Of a stretch of DNA of 64,000 nt, positions 35,964-44,139 are shown one piece after another. The notes beneath the pieces are model-generated. The model was not told the origin of the DNA. It ran no database searches and was given only the letters and a program-made list of their open reading frames with translations. Position 1 is the first letter of the stretch, and each line of letters opens with the position of its first letter. The stretch comes from Bradyrhizobium glycinis (lineage in GTDB: Bacteria > Pseudomonadota > Alphaproteobacteria > Rhizobiales > Xanthobacteraceae), in NCBI RefSeq assembly GCF_016031655.1, contig NZ_JACCHQ010000003.1, positions 62,001-126,000 on the forward strand, written 5' to 3'. The translations under genes and the position numbers were made by a program.

Positions 35964-37130
35964 GTGCCGCCCGTTTTCATCTCATCCCCGATCACCCGGC
36001 GAGTCTTCGCCCGGGCCGCATCCATTTCGATGGCGATGGCGCTTTGCCCGCGCCGCGCCTCGGCCGATTCCGACATGATTGCGCAGATGCGCGACATGGT
36101 CGCCGGCGCGCTGGCGCCGACCGCGACGCCGGACCATGCGGGCGGCCTCGCGGCCGCGCTCTATGCCGGCCGCCATGTCGAATTCTTCAGCTATGGGTTC
36201 GCCGATGATGCCACCAGGCGGCCGGTGACGCCCGACACGCTGTTCAACCTCGCCTCCTTGCGAAAGCCGTTCGAGGCCACGCTCGTGGCGCTCGGCGTGT
36301 TGCGCGGCGAGCTGCGGCTCGACGATCGCCTGCCGAAATACCTGCCCGAGCTGAGCGGCAACTACATCCGCAACGTCACTGTTGCCCAGTTGGCGACGCA
36401 CACCTCGGGCCTGCTGCTCCCGACCGACCATCCGCCCTGGCCGAACGAAGAATATACGCGCGAGCAGTTCATCGCCCTGCTCAACGCCTTCACGCCGGCG
36501 CCCGGCATCGCACCCGGCCGGCAACGCGTCTACACCCATGCCGGCTATGTGCTGCTTCAACTCGTGCTCGAGCGTTGCTACGGCAGGTCGATCCATGCGC
36601 TGATCCAGCACCGCATTCTCCGTCCCCTCGCCATGAGCTCCACTTTCGTCCCCGAGCGCGGCCCGGACAATCGCGCCGTCATGGACGCGGCGGCGATGCA
36701 GCGCGTGGTCCAGGGCTATTCCGACCAGGGCATGGCGATCGGACCGATCGGCAATCAGCAGAGCTACTTTGATCTTCCCGACACGGGCCAGATGTTCGCC
36801 TCTGCTCGGGACCTTGCCATCTTCGCGGCCGCCTGCGTCGATGGCCGCGCGATCGATCCACATCTGCGCGAAGCCCTGCGGATGACGCAGCGTGAGGCCT
36901 TCCGCGTCGACGAAACATTCGGACAGGGCATGGCCTGGGAGACCGTGCGTCTTCCAGGCGTGACCATCGTCGACAAGCCCGGCGGGCTCAACAACGCCTC
37001 CGGCTATATCGGCCTGGTGCCGGCGCGGCGGATCGGCATCGTCCTGCTGGCCAATCGCGGCGAGTATCCGCACGAGATCGCCCGCTACAAGATCCTGCCG
37101 GAGCTGGCGCGGCTTATCGCCTCACATTGA
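35964..37130 (+). CDS. Serine hydrolase of the beta-lactamase/class C fold
   Basis: From GTG 35964 the 388-residue protein has a twin-arginine-like export signal (PITRRVFARAASISMAMAL). The catalytic SxxK is Ser98-Lys101 (NLASLRKPFEA). The second motif is YTHAGY with Tyr190, where the usual YxN asparagine is replaced by His. A DKPGG motif occupies the KTG position. These fit the esterase/DD-peptidase-like part of the class C family rather than a true cephalosporinase. The start is uncertain: no ATG precedes the export signal in frame. It is divergent from arsR and could be an envelope or ester hydrolase. Confidence 0.75.
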   Translation: MPPVFISSPITRRVFARAASISMAMALCPRRASADSDMIAQMRDMVAGALAPTATPDHAGGLAAALYAGRHVEFFSYGFADDATRRPVTPDTLFNLASLRKPFEATLVALGVLRGELRLDDRLPKYLPELSGNYIRNVTVAQLATHTSGLLLPTDHPPWPNEEYTREQFIALLNAFTPAPGIAPGRQRVYTHAGYVLLQLVLERCYGRSIHALIQHRILRPLAMSSTFVPERGPDNRAVMDAAAMQRVVQGYSDQGMAIGPIGNQQSYFDLPDTGQMFASARDLAIFAAACVDGRAIDPHLREALRMTQREAFRVDETFGQGMAWETVRLPGVTIVDKPGGLNNASGYIGLVPARRIGIVLLANRGEYPHEIARYKILPELARLIASH

Positions 37131-37140
37131 GGCGGCCGCC

Positions 37141-37845
37141 TCAGACCGAGCGCGTCAGCCCGCCGTCGACGCGGATGTTCTGGCCGGTGATGTAGGCCGC
37201 GCCGTCGGAGGCCAGGAACGATATCGTCGCCGCGATCTCCTCGACCTTGCCGTAGCGCTTCATCGGCACGCTGTCGCGTCGCGCGTCCTGCTGCGGCAGG
37301 CTGTCGATCCAGCCCGGCAGCACGTTGTTCATGCGAACATTGTCGGCCGCGTAAGTGTCGGTGAAGATCTTGGTGAAGGCGGCGAGGCCGGCGCGAAACA
37401 CCGCCGAGGTCGGGAACATCGCGCTGGGCTCGAACGCCCAGGCGGTCGAGATGTTGATGATGGCGCCGCCCTTCTGCGCCAGCATCAGCGGCGTGACCAA
37501 ACGGGTCGGACGGATCACGTTCAGGAGATAAGTGTCGAGGCCGGTGTGCCACTGCTCATCGGTGATCTCGGTGATGGGGGCACGCGGCCCGTGCCCGGCG
37601 CTGTTGACGAGCACGTCGATCCGCCCCCACTTCGCCATCGCAGCCTCGACAAGGCGCTTCAGATCATCGTTCGACTGGTTCGAGCCGGTGATGCCGAGCC
37701 CGCCGAGTTCGGCCGCCAGCGCCGCGCCCTTGCCCGAGGACGACAGGATGGCGACGCGAAACCCGTCCGCCGCCAGCCGCCGCGCAGCCCCCGCCCCCAT
37801 GCCGCTGCCGCCCGCGGTAACGAGCGCAACCTTCTCTGCTGCCAT
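37141..37845 (-). CDS. Atypical SDR-family protein lacking the YxxxK motif
   Basis: The 234-residue protein has an SDR fold: TAGGSGMGAGAARRLA cofactor loop, NSAG near 81, and NISTAWAFEP with Ser133. At the usual YxxxK site the sequence is SAVFRAG, placing Ser147 and Arg151 where Tyr and Lys belong. The C-terminus ITGQNIRVDGGLTRSV is conserved-looking. ATG 37845, with GGGA upstream, is chosen. It may bind NAD(P) without classical redox activity, or use other residues. It converges with the hydrolase gene and is divergent from the GNAT gene. Confidence 0.82.
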   Translation of the reverse strand: MAAEKVALVTAGGSGMGAGAARRLAADGFRVAILSSSGKGAALAAELGGLGITGSNQSNDDLKRLVEAAMAKWGRIDVLVNSAGHGPRAPITEITDEQWHTGLDTYLLNVIRPTRLVTPLMLAQKGGAIINISTAWAFEPSAMFPTSAVFRAGLAAFTKIFTDTYAADNVRMNNVLPGWIDSLPQQDARRDSVPMKRYGKVEEIAATISFLASDGAAYITGQNIRVDGGLTRSV

Positions 37846-37974
37846 GACTGATGATCCCTTCAGTTGAGGCCAGCCGCAGGCTCGGCCTATCATGAGGCCT
37901 TCTACAGCCGGACCCGTCGGCAGGTCCATGGCCCAAGGCATCCATCATCCAGCATCCATCGTGAGCGGCTTGAA

Positions 37975-38817
37975 ATGAGTGATCTGCAGATCCGCAATTT
38001 GCGCCCCGACGAAATCGCCCTCGCCGTCGACTGGGCCGCGGCGGAGGGATGGAATCCGGGGCTGGCGGATGCCGCCTGCTTCGCGATCCCCGATCGCCAA
38101 GGCTTCTTCGTCGGCGAGATCGACGGCGAGCCGGTCGCGACCGTCTCCTGCGTCAATTACGACGACCGCGTCGCCTTCCTGGGGTTCTACATCGTGCGCG
38201 AGCGCTTTCGCGGCGCGGGCCATGGCCTGCGCATCTGGAACGCCGCGATCGAGCATGCGGGTGCGCGCGTGATCGGCCTCGACGGCGTGGTGGCGCAGCA
38301 GGACAATTACAGGAAGTCGGGATTCCAGCTCGCCTACGCCAACATCCGCTATGGCGGCACTGTTGCGGGATCCGTGAAGCCAGCGACCGATGTCGTTGCG
38401 CTCGACAAGGTCCCGTTTGCGCTCGTGCAAGCCGATGACGCCACCGTCTTCCCCGCCGCGCGCAGCGCCTTCCTGCGCGCCTGGATCAACACACAAGGCC
38501 ACGTCGGCCGCGCGTTGCTGCGCGGCGGCAGGCTCGCTGCATGGGGCGTCATCCGTCCGTGCCGGACCGGCTACAAGATCGGCCCGCTCGTCGCCGACGA
38601 TCGTGCCGCCGCACTTGACGTCGTGCAGGCCCTGCTCGGAAGCGCGGGCTCCGGCAAGGTCTTCCTCGATGTCCCCGCCGTCAATCCCGCCGCAATCGCG
38701 CTCGCCGAGGAGCTCGGCCTCGAGCCGGTGTTCGAGACGGCGCGGATGTATACGGCGCCGATCCCGCCGCTGCGGCTCGATCGCGTCTTCGGCGTCACCA
38801 GCTTCGAGCTGGGTTAG
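37975..38817 (+). CDS. GNAT-family N-acetyltransferase with C-terminal GNAT-like domain
   Basis: The 280-residue protein starts MSDLQIRNLRPDEI at 37975. The first domain (about 1-140) is a GNAT fold with the acetyl-CoA loop region YIVRERFRGAGHGLRIWN. The second half (about 150-280) resembles the Acetyltransf_18 domain seen in double-domain GNATs. Substrate unknown. It stands in a divergent arrangement with the atypical SDR and converges with a small exported protein gene, their stops almost touching. Confidence 0.85.
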   Translation: MSDLQIRNLRPDEIALAVDWAAAEGWNPGLADAACFAIPDRQGFFVGEIDGEPVATVSCVNYDDRVAFLGFYIVRERFRGAGHGLRIWNAAIEHAGARVIGLDGVVAQQDNYRKSGFQLAYANIRYGGTVAGSVKPATDVVALDKVPFALVQADDATVFPAARSAFLRAWINTQGHVGRALLRGGRLAAWGVIRPCRTGYKIGPLVADDRAAALDVVQALLGSAGSGKVFLDVPAVNPAAIALAEELGLEPVFETARMYTAPIPPLRLDRVFGVTSFELG

Positions 38818-38818
38818 C

Positions 38819-39268
38819 TCAGTAGCAGCGCATGATGTTGACGGTGTGCTCGCTGCCGCCGCGGCCAGGCACCGTCACCTGCTCGGTCGGGCAGCTCGGC
38901 ACATAGGGCCGATCGGACGGCACGACGTTCGGCGGATAGCGATGCGTCCAGTCCCAGGGCACATCATAGGTGTAGGTGTAGCGCACATCGGCGGAAAGCG
39001 ACTGGTTCACATCGGCGAAAGGCTCGCTGTAGCCGGCGCCGTCGTAGAAGTAGCCGCCGCCGCCCGGCCAATAGACCCAGGGAGCGCTGCGGCGGTGGAA
39101 CCGGGCACCCGGCCCGATCGGCGGACGTGCCGCAGCGGACGGAGCAGCAGCAGTTGCGACGCCGGGCGCGGCGGCGCCAGCAGGTCTGGCAGGACTGTCA
39201 CTGGAGCTAAGCAGCAGCGCAGCTGCGCTGAGCGAGGCGAACAACGCCCCATATGATCTGGCAATCAT
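38819..39268 (-). CDS. Small exported hypothetical protein
   Basis: The 149-residue protein starts at ATG 39268 with a signal peptide (IARSYGALFASLSAAALLLSSS), then an Ala/Pro-rich linker and a compact Tyr/Trp/Pro-rich domain (APWVYWPGGGGYFYDGAGY, YTYTYDVPWDWTHRYPP) with two or three cysteines near the C-terminus (SCPTEQV, MRCY). I do not recognise a named family. An envelope location is likely. No operon partner. Confidence 0.7.
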   Translation of the reverse strand: MIARSYGALFASLSAAALLLSSSDSPARPAGAAAPGVATAAAPSAAARPPIGPGARFHRRSAPWVYWPGGGGYFYDGAGYSEPFADVNQSLSADVRYTYTYDVPWDWTHRYPPNVVPSDRPYVPSCPTEQVTVPGRGGSEHTVNIMRCY

Positions 39269-39479
39269 GATACGCACCACACTCGTTTGGCTTCGCGATA
39301 GCGGCTCCCCGCAGGGAGGCTAGGCCGGGCTGTCGTCCACCCGCAAACGTATAATTAATTATTGGTTAAGGCACGCGAATAACCGGGAACAGGGCGCGGC
39401 AGAACGCCCGGAATTCCCCTCTCTCTTCAATTACTTCGTGCGTCAGCGCCCCCTGCTGCTTGATTGAATGGTTGCGGCC

Positions 39480-40090
39480 ACAATCCCTTGCGTAGCCCGA
39501 CGGGCAAAACACCCAAAATGCCGGTCAACCCGGGTCGCGCAAAATATTCCGCTTTACCGAAATTCGGAAATGACGTATGTGACGCGCAACCCGGCCCAAG
39601 GAAGAGGGGCGTATCGCGATCGTCACGAACGCGGGCCGGGCGGCGGTGGACGCGGACCACATCGGCGCGAAAGGGTTTGCAGGGCGGGCAACCGTGAGCA
39701 AAGACCTCGTGCCAACGACGGGTGCGGTTCGCGTACGGCAAAATCGTGTGGTCCTGGCGCCCGGGGTCTGTGCGCCAAGTCTTGCGGTGATGTGTGCTGC
39801 CCAACCGGGCGATACGCATCAGCTATCCGAGAAGGCGACGGGGGCAATAGTGCATCGCTCCCCGGGGAGAGCACGACATAAGCCGTTCCAACCACTGCGC
39901 AGGGAAGGCCGGATGTTTGGCTCCACCTGTATGCCGCTGTGCAAATTCTTCGTTGCCACCTTTCGCACAGTGGACCGTGGGTGCCCGGCCGGCACCCGGT
40001 CTTCCCTGCGCCCTTTTCCCAGAGGGTGAGGTGTGGTCATGCAAAGCTCGGGCGAATGCGCAGCGAGGATGCGTATGCACGTCTGCAACG
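39480..40090 (+). other. Gene-free dispersed element, structured non-coding DNA
   Basis: No frame here codes for a recognisable protein. The stretch runs through CCGAAATTCGG (39558-39568), GATCGTCACGAACGCGGGC, GGTGGACGCGG, GTGTGGTCCTGGCGC and the folded domain at 39897-40011. From memory, sequences with this same order of blocks recur in intergenic regions of Bradyrhizobium and Rhodopseudomonas; that recollection needs a search. TGGCGC (39755-39760) pairs with GCGCCA (39772-39777). The flanking part 39269-39479 shows no gene; it is AT-richer near 39350 and could hold promoters for the exported-protein gene. Confidence 0.6.
39897..40011 (+). ncRNA. Predicted structured RNA domain with 16-bp closing helix
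   Basis: GCGCAGGGAAGGCCGG (39897-39912) pairs along its whole length with CCGGTCTTCCCTGCGC (39996-40011); the only non-Watson-Crick position is a G-U wobble, as expected for RNA on this strand. Inside, CTGTGC (39937-39942) pairs with GCACAG (39965-39970), and GGGTGCC (39979-39985) with GGCACCC (39991-39997), giving a branched fold. A CCCTTTTCCC tract follows, so it may be a 3' terminator arm of a longer RNA. Function unknown; no protein partner is evident. Confidence 0.5.
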
Positions 40091-40101
40091 AGACGCCCGC
40101 C

Positions 40102-40202
40102 GTCATCGCCCGGTTTAACCGGGCGATCCAGTACTTCGAGACGGTTGTGGTTCAGTCGAAAGGCCGCTGCGTACTGGATTCCCCGCTTTCGCGGGGAATG
40201 AC
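40102..40202. repeat. Inverted-repeat element with GTCAT...ATGAC ends
   Basis: The ends GTCAT (40102) and ATGAC (40202) enclose a CGCCCGGTTTAACCGGGCG hairpin, GATCCAGTAC against GTACTGGATTC, and a CCCCGCTTTCGCGGGG hairpin. It is a compound palindrome typical of rhizobial intergenic repeats and lies next to the copy at 40237. Confidence 0.75.
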
Positions 40203-40236
40203 AGTCGCATTTGCAGGGCGATTGTCCTGCCACACT

Positions 40237-40319
40237 CCGTCATTGCGAGCGCAGCGAAGCAATCCAGAGTCTTTCCGCGGATGCAGTCCTGGATTGCTTC
40301 GCTGCGCTCGCAATGACGG
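40237..40319. repeat. Perfect 31-bp inverted repeat, CCGTCATTGCGAG family
   Basis: Positions 40237-40267 and 40289-40319 are exact reverse complements over 31 bases, beginning CCGTCATTGCGAG and ending CTCGCAATGACGG, around a 21-base loop. It is the best-preserved of three copies in the window (others at 10395 and 16512). The phosphodiesterase gene begins about 200 bases downstream. Confidence 0.92.
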
Positions 40320-40522
40320 TGTTGAGGCAGCTGTGTGCCGCAAGGTCAGGTCTCGTGCCCCGGACGCAGCGCTGCTTCTCGTCCGGGACACGAGCGTAGC
40401 GCTCCCCCTCCCCAGCCTCTTGCAACGTCCAGGACTCTTGTAACGAAACCGTCATGCAGCGAAACTAAACGAAGCTGTGAGCCGCTGCCGCGGCCATTTG
40501 CCTCAGTGCAGGAGAGACTTTG

Positions 40523-42388
40523 ATGCGCCGTTCACTGGTGTTGCTGTCCGCCGGTCTGACCGTGCTGTCCACCGGGCTTTTCACCGGACTTGCCTCTGCC
40601 CAGAACAACACGCCCCGCAACCTGATCCTGTTCATTCCGGACGGTCTGCGCGCGCTGAAGGTCACCCCGGAGACGACGCCTGCGATGGCCGAGGTTCGCG
40701 ACAAGGGCGTGAACTTCAAGAATCCGCACTCGCTCTTCCCCACCTTCACCATGGCCAACGGCTCGGCGATGTCGACCGGCCATTATCTCGGCGACACCGG
40801 CGTGTTCTCCAACACGATCTGGACCAACTACACCTCGGTGCCGGCCGGCGGGACGGTGGTCCCCTTCATCGAGAACGACGCCGTGCTTGGCGACATCGAC
40901 GAGCACTTCAAGGGCGATTATCTCAACGAGGACACGATTCTGAAGCTGGCTCGCGACAAGGGGCTGAGCACCGCGGCGATCGGCAAGGTCGGTCCGACCT
41001 ACCAGTTCGACCACACTGACAAGCCTGAAAAGCCCGGTCTGCACTCGATCGTGTTCGACGATTCCACCGGCGGCAAGAACGGCGTGGCGCTGTCGGACGA
41101 GGTGAAGGACGCGCTGGCCAAGGCCGGCCTGCCCCTCGCCACGCCGCCGCGCGGCGACAATTCCAAGGCGGGCGATGCCAAGACGCCGGGCACCACGGTT
41201 GCCAACGTCGCGCAGCAGGCCTATTTCGCCGACGTCGCCACCAAAGTGGTGCTGCCGATGTTCAAGGCGCGCAACAAGCCGTTCGTGCTGGTGTTCTGGT
41301 CGCGCGACCCCGACGGCAGCCAGCACAACACCGGCGACAGCCTCAACCAGATCATGCCCGGCATCAACGGCCCGACCTCGATGGCCGGCATCAAGAACGC
41401 CGACGCCAACCTCGCCCAGCTTCGCAAGGCGCTCGACGAGCTCGGGCTCGCCGCCTCCACCAACATCATCGTCTCGGCCGACCACGGCTTCTCGACCATC
41501 TCCAAGGAGAGCCAGACCAGCCCGTCGGCCAAGGTCAGCTATGACGACACGCCCAAGGACTTCCTGCCGATGGGCTTCTTGGCGCTCGACCTTGCGAAAG
41601 CGCTCGACCTGCCCTTGTTCGATCCCAACGACAACAACGCGAAGATCGAGGGCAACAAGCATCCCAAGGCCGGCAATGGTGTGCTCGGCAAGGATCCCAT
41701 CAAACCCGACCTCGTCGTCGCCACCAATGGCGGCTCGGACCTGATCTATCTGCCGAACAAGGACAAGAAGCTCGCCGCGAAGACCATCAAGGCGCTGTTC
41801 GAGCAGGACTACGTCTCCGGCCTGTTCGTCGAGGATTCGCTCGGCCGCTTCCCCGGGACGCTGCCGCTGTCGAGCATCAATCTGCGCGGCAAGTCGGCGA
41901 CCCCGACGCCGTCGATCGTCGTCAACTTCCGCTCCTATGCCAGCGATTGCGGCGAGGCGCCGACCAATTGCTCGGTCCAGGTCGCCGACACCGTGCTGCG
42001 CCAGGGCCAGGGCATGCATGGCAGCTTCAGCCGCGGCGACACCATGAACTTCATGGCCGCCATCGGTCCGGACTTCAAAGCCGGCTATGTCGACGAGATT
42101 CCGGTCAGCAATGCCGACGTCGGCATGACGGCCGCGCAGCTCATGGGCCTGCGCAGCTCGCACAATGGCGGCCTGATCGGCCGCGTGATGTCCGAGGCCA
42201 TGCCCAATGGCGTCGTGCCGAAGGCCTATGTCGGCACGGTGAAGTCGAAGCCCGCCGAGGGCGGCCTGGTCACCGTGCTGAACTTCCAGCGCGTCGGCAG
42301 TCAGCGTTATTTCGATGCCGCCGGCTTCCCCGGCCGCACGCTGGGTCTCGAGCCGGACACCGGCAAACAAAAAACGGCGGGGAAATAA
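40523..42388 (+). CDS. Exported type I phosphodiesterase/nucleotide pyrophosphatase-family protein
   Basis: The 621-residue protein has a signal peptide (RRSLVLLSAGLTVLSTGLF, cleavage near ASAQ). Alkaline-phosphatase-superfamily metal-site motifs follow: LILFIPDGLRA, the nucleophile Thr in FPTFTMANGSAMSTGH, RDPDGSQHNTGDS, and SADHGFS. These fit periplasmic phosphodiesterases that hydrolyse nucleotide or other phosphodiesters and supply phosphate. ATG 40523 follows GGAGAG. The 3' end contains the stem of a terminator serving the opposite strand. Substrate unknown. Confidence 0.88.
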   Translation: MRRSLVLLSAGLTVLSTGLFTGLASAQNNTPRNLILFIPDGLRALKVTPETTPAMAEVRDKGVNFKNPHSLFPTFTMANGSAMSTGHYLGDTGVFSNTIWTNYTSVPAGGTVVPFIENDAVLGDIDEHFKGDYLNEDTILKLARDKGLSTAAIGKVGPTYQFDHTDKPEKPGLHSIVFDDSTGGKNGVALSDEVKDALAKAGLPLATPPRGDNSKAGDAKTPGTTVANVAQQAYFADVATKVVLPMFKARNKPFVLVFWSRDPDGSQHNTGDSLNQIMPGINGPTSMAGIKNADANLAQLRKALDELGLAASTNIIVSADHGFSTISKESQTSPSAKVSYDDTPKDFLPMGFLALDLAKALDLPLFDPNDNNAKIEGNKHPKAGNGVLGKDPIKPDLVVATNGGSDLIYLPNKDKKLAAKTIKALFEQDYVSGLFVEDSLGRFPGTLPLSSINLRGKSATPTPSIVVNFRSYASDCGEAPTNCSVQVADTVLRQGQGMHGSFSRGDTMNFMAAIGPDFKAGYVDEIPVSNADVGMTAAQLMGLRSSHNGGLIGRVMSEAMPNGVVPKAYVGTVKSKPAEGGLVTVLNFQRVGSQRYFDAAGFPGRTLGLEPDTGKQKTAGK

Positions 42389-42398
42389 CCCCGCCGTT
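42373..42398 (-). terminator. Intrinsic terminator for the minus-strand gene, inside the phosphodiesterase 3' end
   Basis: AACGGCGGGG (42373-42382) and CCCCGCCGTT (42389-42398) form a perfect 10-bp stem with a 6-base loop. Read on the minus strand the stem is followed by TTTTTTGTTTG, a classic intrinsic terminator for the gene ending at 42429. The plus-strand stop codon TAA lies in the loop, so the same hairpin may also stop plus-strand transcripts less efficiently. Confidence 0.8.
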
Positions 42399-42428
42399 CC
42401 CTGGCGTCCTCACGTGAGGCGCAAAATC

Positions 42429-43001
42429 TTACATTCCGATGTCGAACACGTTCGGCAATTGGCCCGCCAGAGGCAGTGCGGTGGCGCCCAGGAAGGTCGC
42501 CACCATCGCCATCAGGCGACGGTTATTCTGGCGCTTGCCGCGCATCTGGCCAGCGATCCACTCCAGCATCTCGCTGTTGACCTTGGAGGCATAGGACGGC
42601 GCCCAGCTCTCGATCTCGGTGTCGGCGGAGAGCGCGACGCTGCGCGGCGGCACCTTCAGGCCCGAGGCGCTGGCAGCATGATGGGCGACCGCCTTGGCAA
42701 GCAGGTCGTCGAACCGGCCGCCGTCGGTGCGTTCGGTCGCGGCCTCGTTGATCTCGAACAGCACTTCGGCTTCAGTGCGGCTGACCGGCTGGTCGTTGAC
42801 GGCGGTGGAGGTGAGGATGCGCATGCACCAGGCGGTGTCATCGGCGTCGAGCGAGCGGGAGAAATGCACCCGTCCCTTGGTGGTCGGGCCTTCGCCGGTG
42901 ATCACGCCGTCGCGCACGACGGAAAGGGCATGAGCTGCGGTATCGCGGCAGGACGGCACGAGGGACGACGACTCGGTAGGCTTAGGCGCAGCGGCAGACA
43001 T
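42429..43001 (-). CDS. Conserved hypothetical protein with C-terminal hydrophobic segment
   Basis: The 190-residue protein is mostly soluble and helical, with MAMVATFLGATALPLAGQL as a possible membrane or anchoring segment near the C-terminus. I do not recognise the family. It has its own intrinsic terminator at 42373-42398 and appears to be a single-gene unit. Codon use is native. Confidence 0.7.
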   Translation of the reverse strand: MSAAAPKPTESSSLVPSCRDTAAHALSVVRDGVITGEGPTTKGRVHFSRSLDADDTAWCMRILTSTAVNDQPVSRTEAEVLFEINEAATERTDGGRFDDLLAKAVAHHAASASGLKVPPRSVALSADTEIESWAPSYASKVNSEMLEWIAGQMRGKRQNNRRLMAMVATFLGATALPLAGQLPNVFDIGM

Positions 43002-43382
43002 AGTTCACTTCCAGACTTCTTCTGATCGGCCAGCATTTTCATGCCGGCGTAAAGGGGTGGTTAACGATTCGATACGGGGATCGCGACTTTTCTAGATGGT
43101 TGCCAATTGGTCGCTATCAGGACCAATCTGGTTCTCGAACGCGCTGGGCGAGCGTGATGAAAGTCATAAAAGGCATTATCGGGGCAATCGAGCCCGTGCA
43201 GCTCCGGTGGAGATGTTTCGCCGCAGGCGCCGCTGTAACAGAAAGGTGCTAGGAAGTCGGCTCTTCAGGCAAGGAATTCACATTTTACTTGAACCGGTTC
43301 ACTTGGCCTTTCCAAAGCTCTATACTGGCGGCGACGGCCCAAGATGAATTCATAAGTAAATTCAAAGCGATGAGGTAGAACC
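43002..43382. other. Intergenic region upstream of peroxiredoxin
   Basis: No firm gene. A TATACT at 43321-43326 is a plausible -10 for the peroxiredoxin, with a weak TTCACT 17 bases upstream. A 31-codon frame at 43157-43252 (MKVIKGIIGAIEPV...) is possible but unsupported by family or a strong ribosome site. The minus-strand start at 43001 also needs its promoter here. Confidence 0.4.
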
Positions 43383-44042
<660 letters not shown>

Positions 44043-44050
44043 CCCCACTG

Positions 44051-44130
44051 TCATTCCGGGGCGGTGCGAAGCACCGAACCCGGAATCTCAGAGATCCCGG
44101 GGCTGGTCCTTCGGACCATCCCGGGATGAC
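44051..44130. repeat. GTCATTCCGGGG palindromic repeat between convergent genes
   Basis: GTCATTCCGGG (44051) and CCCGGGATGAC (ending 44130) are the outer arms. An inner ATCCCGGG...CCCGGGAT stem is capped by TGGTCC-TTCG-GACCA, a stable UUCG-type loop. Lying between convergent genes it may act as a bidirectional transcription barrier. Confidence 0.8.
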
Positions 44131-44139
44131 GACCCAGAA

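Noticed and set aside
35947..36078. An ATG at 35947 in another frame ahead of the beta-lactamase-fold gene
   Set aside because: Its frame stops after about 43 codons with no family match. It might indicate a frameshift near the 5' end of the hydrolase gene, but no homology joins the two frames.
39427..40443. Several 80-140 codon frames on both strands in the gene-free region
   Set aside because: They lack ribosome sites and family resemblance, overlap each other in many frames, and run through palindromic repeats and the folded RNA-like domain.
43170..43260. Cobalamin-riboswitch-like pieces (CGCCGCTGTAAC and GGAAGTCGG) before the peroxiredoxin gene
   Set aside because: No B12-box core could be found and the spacing does not fit. 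A peroxiredoxin is also not an expected target.
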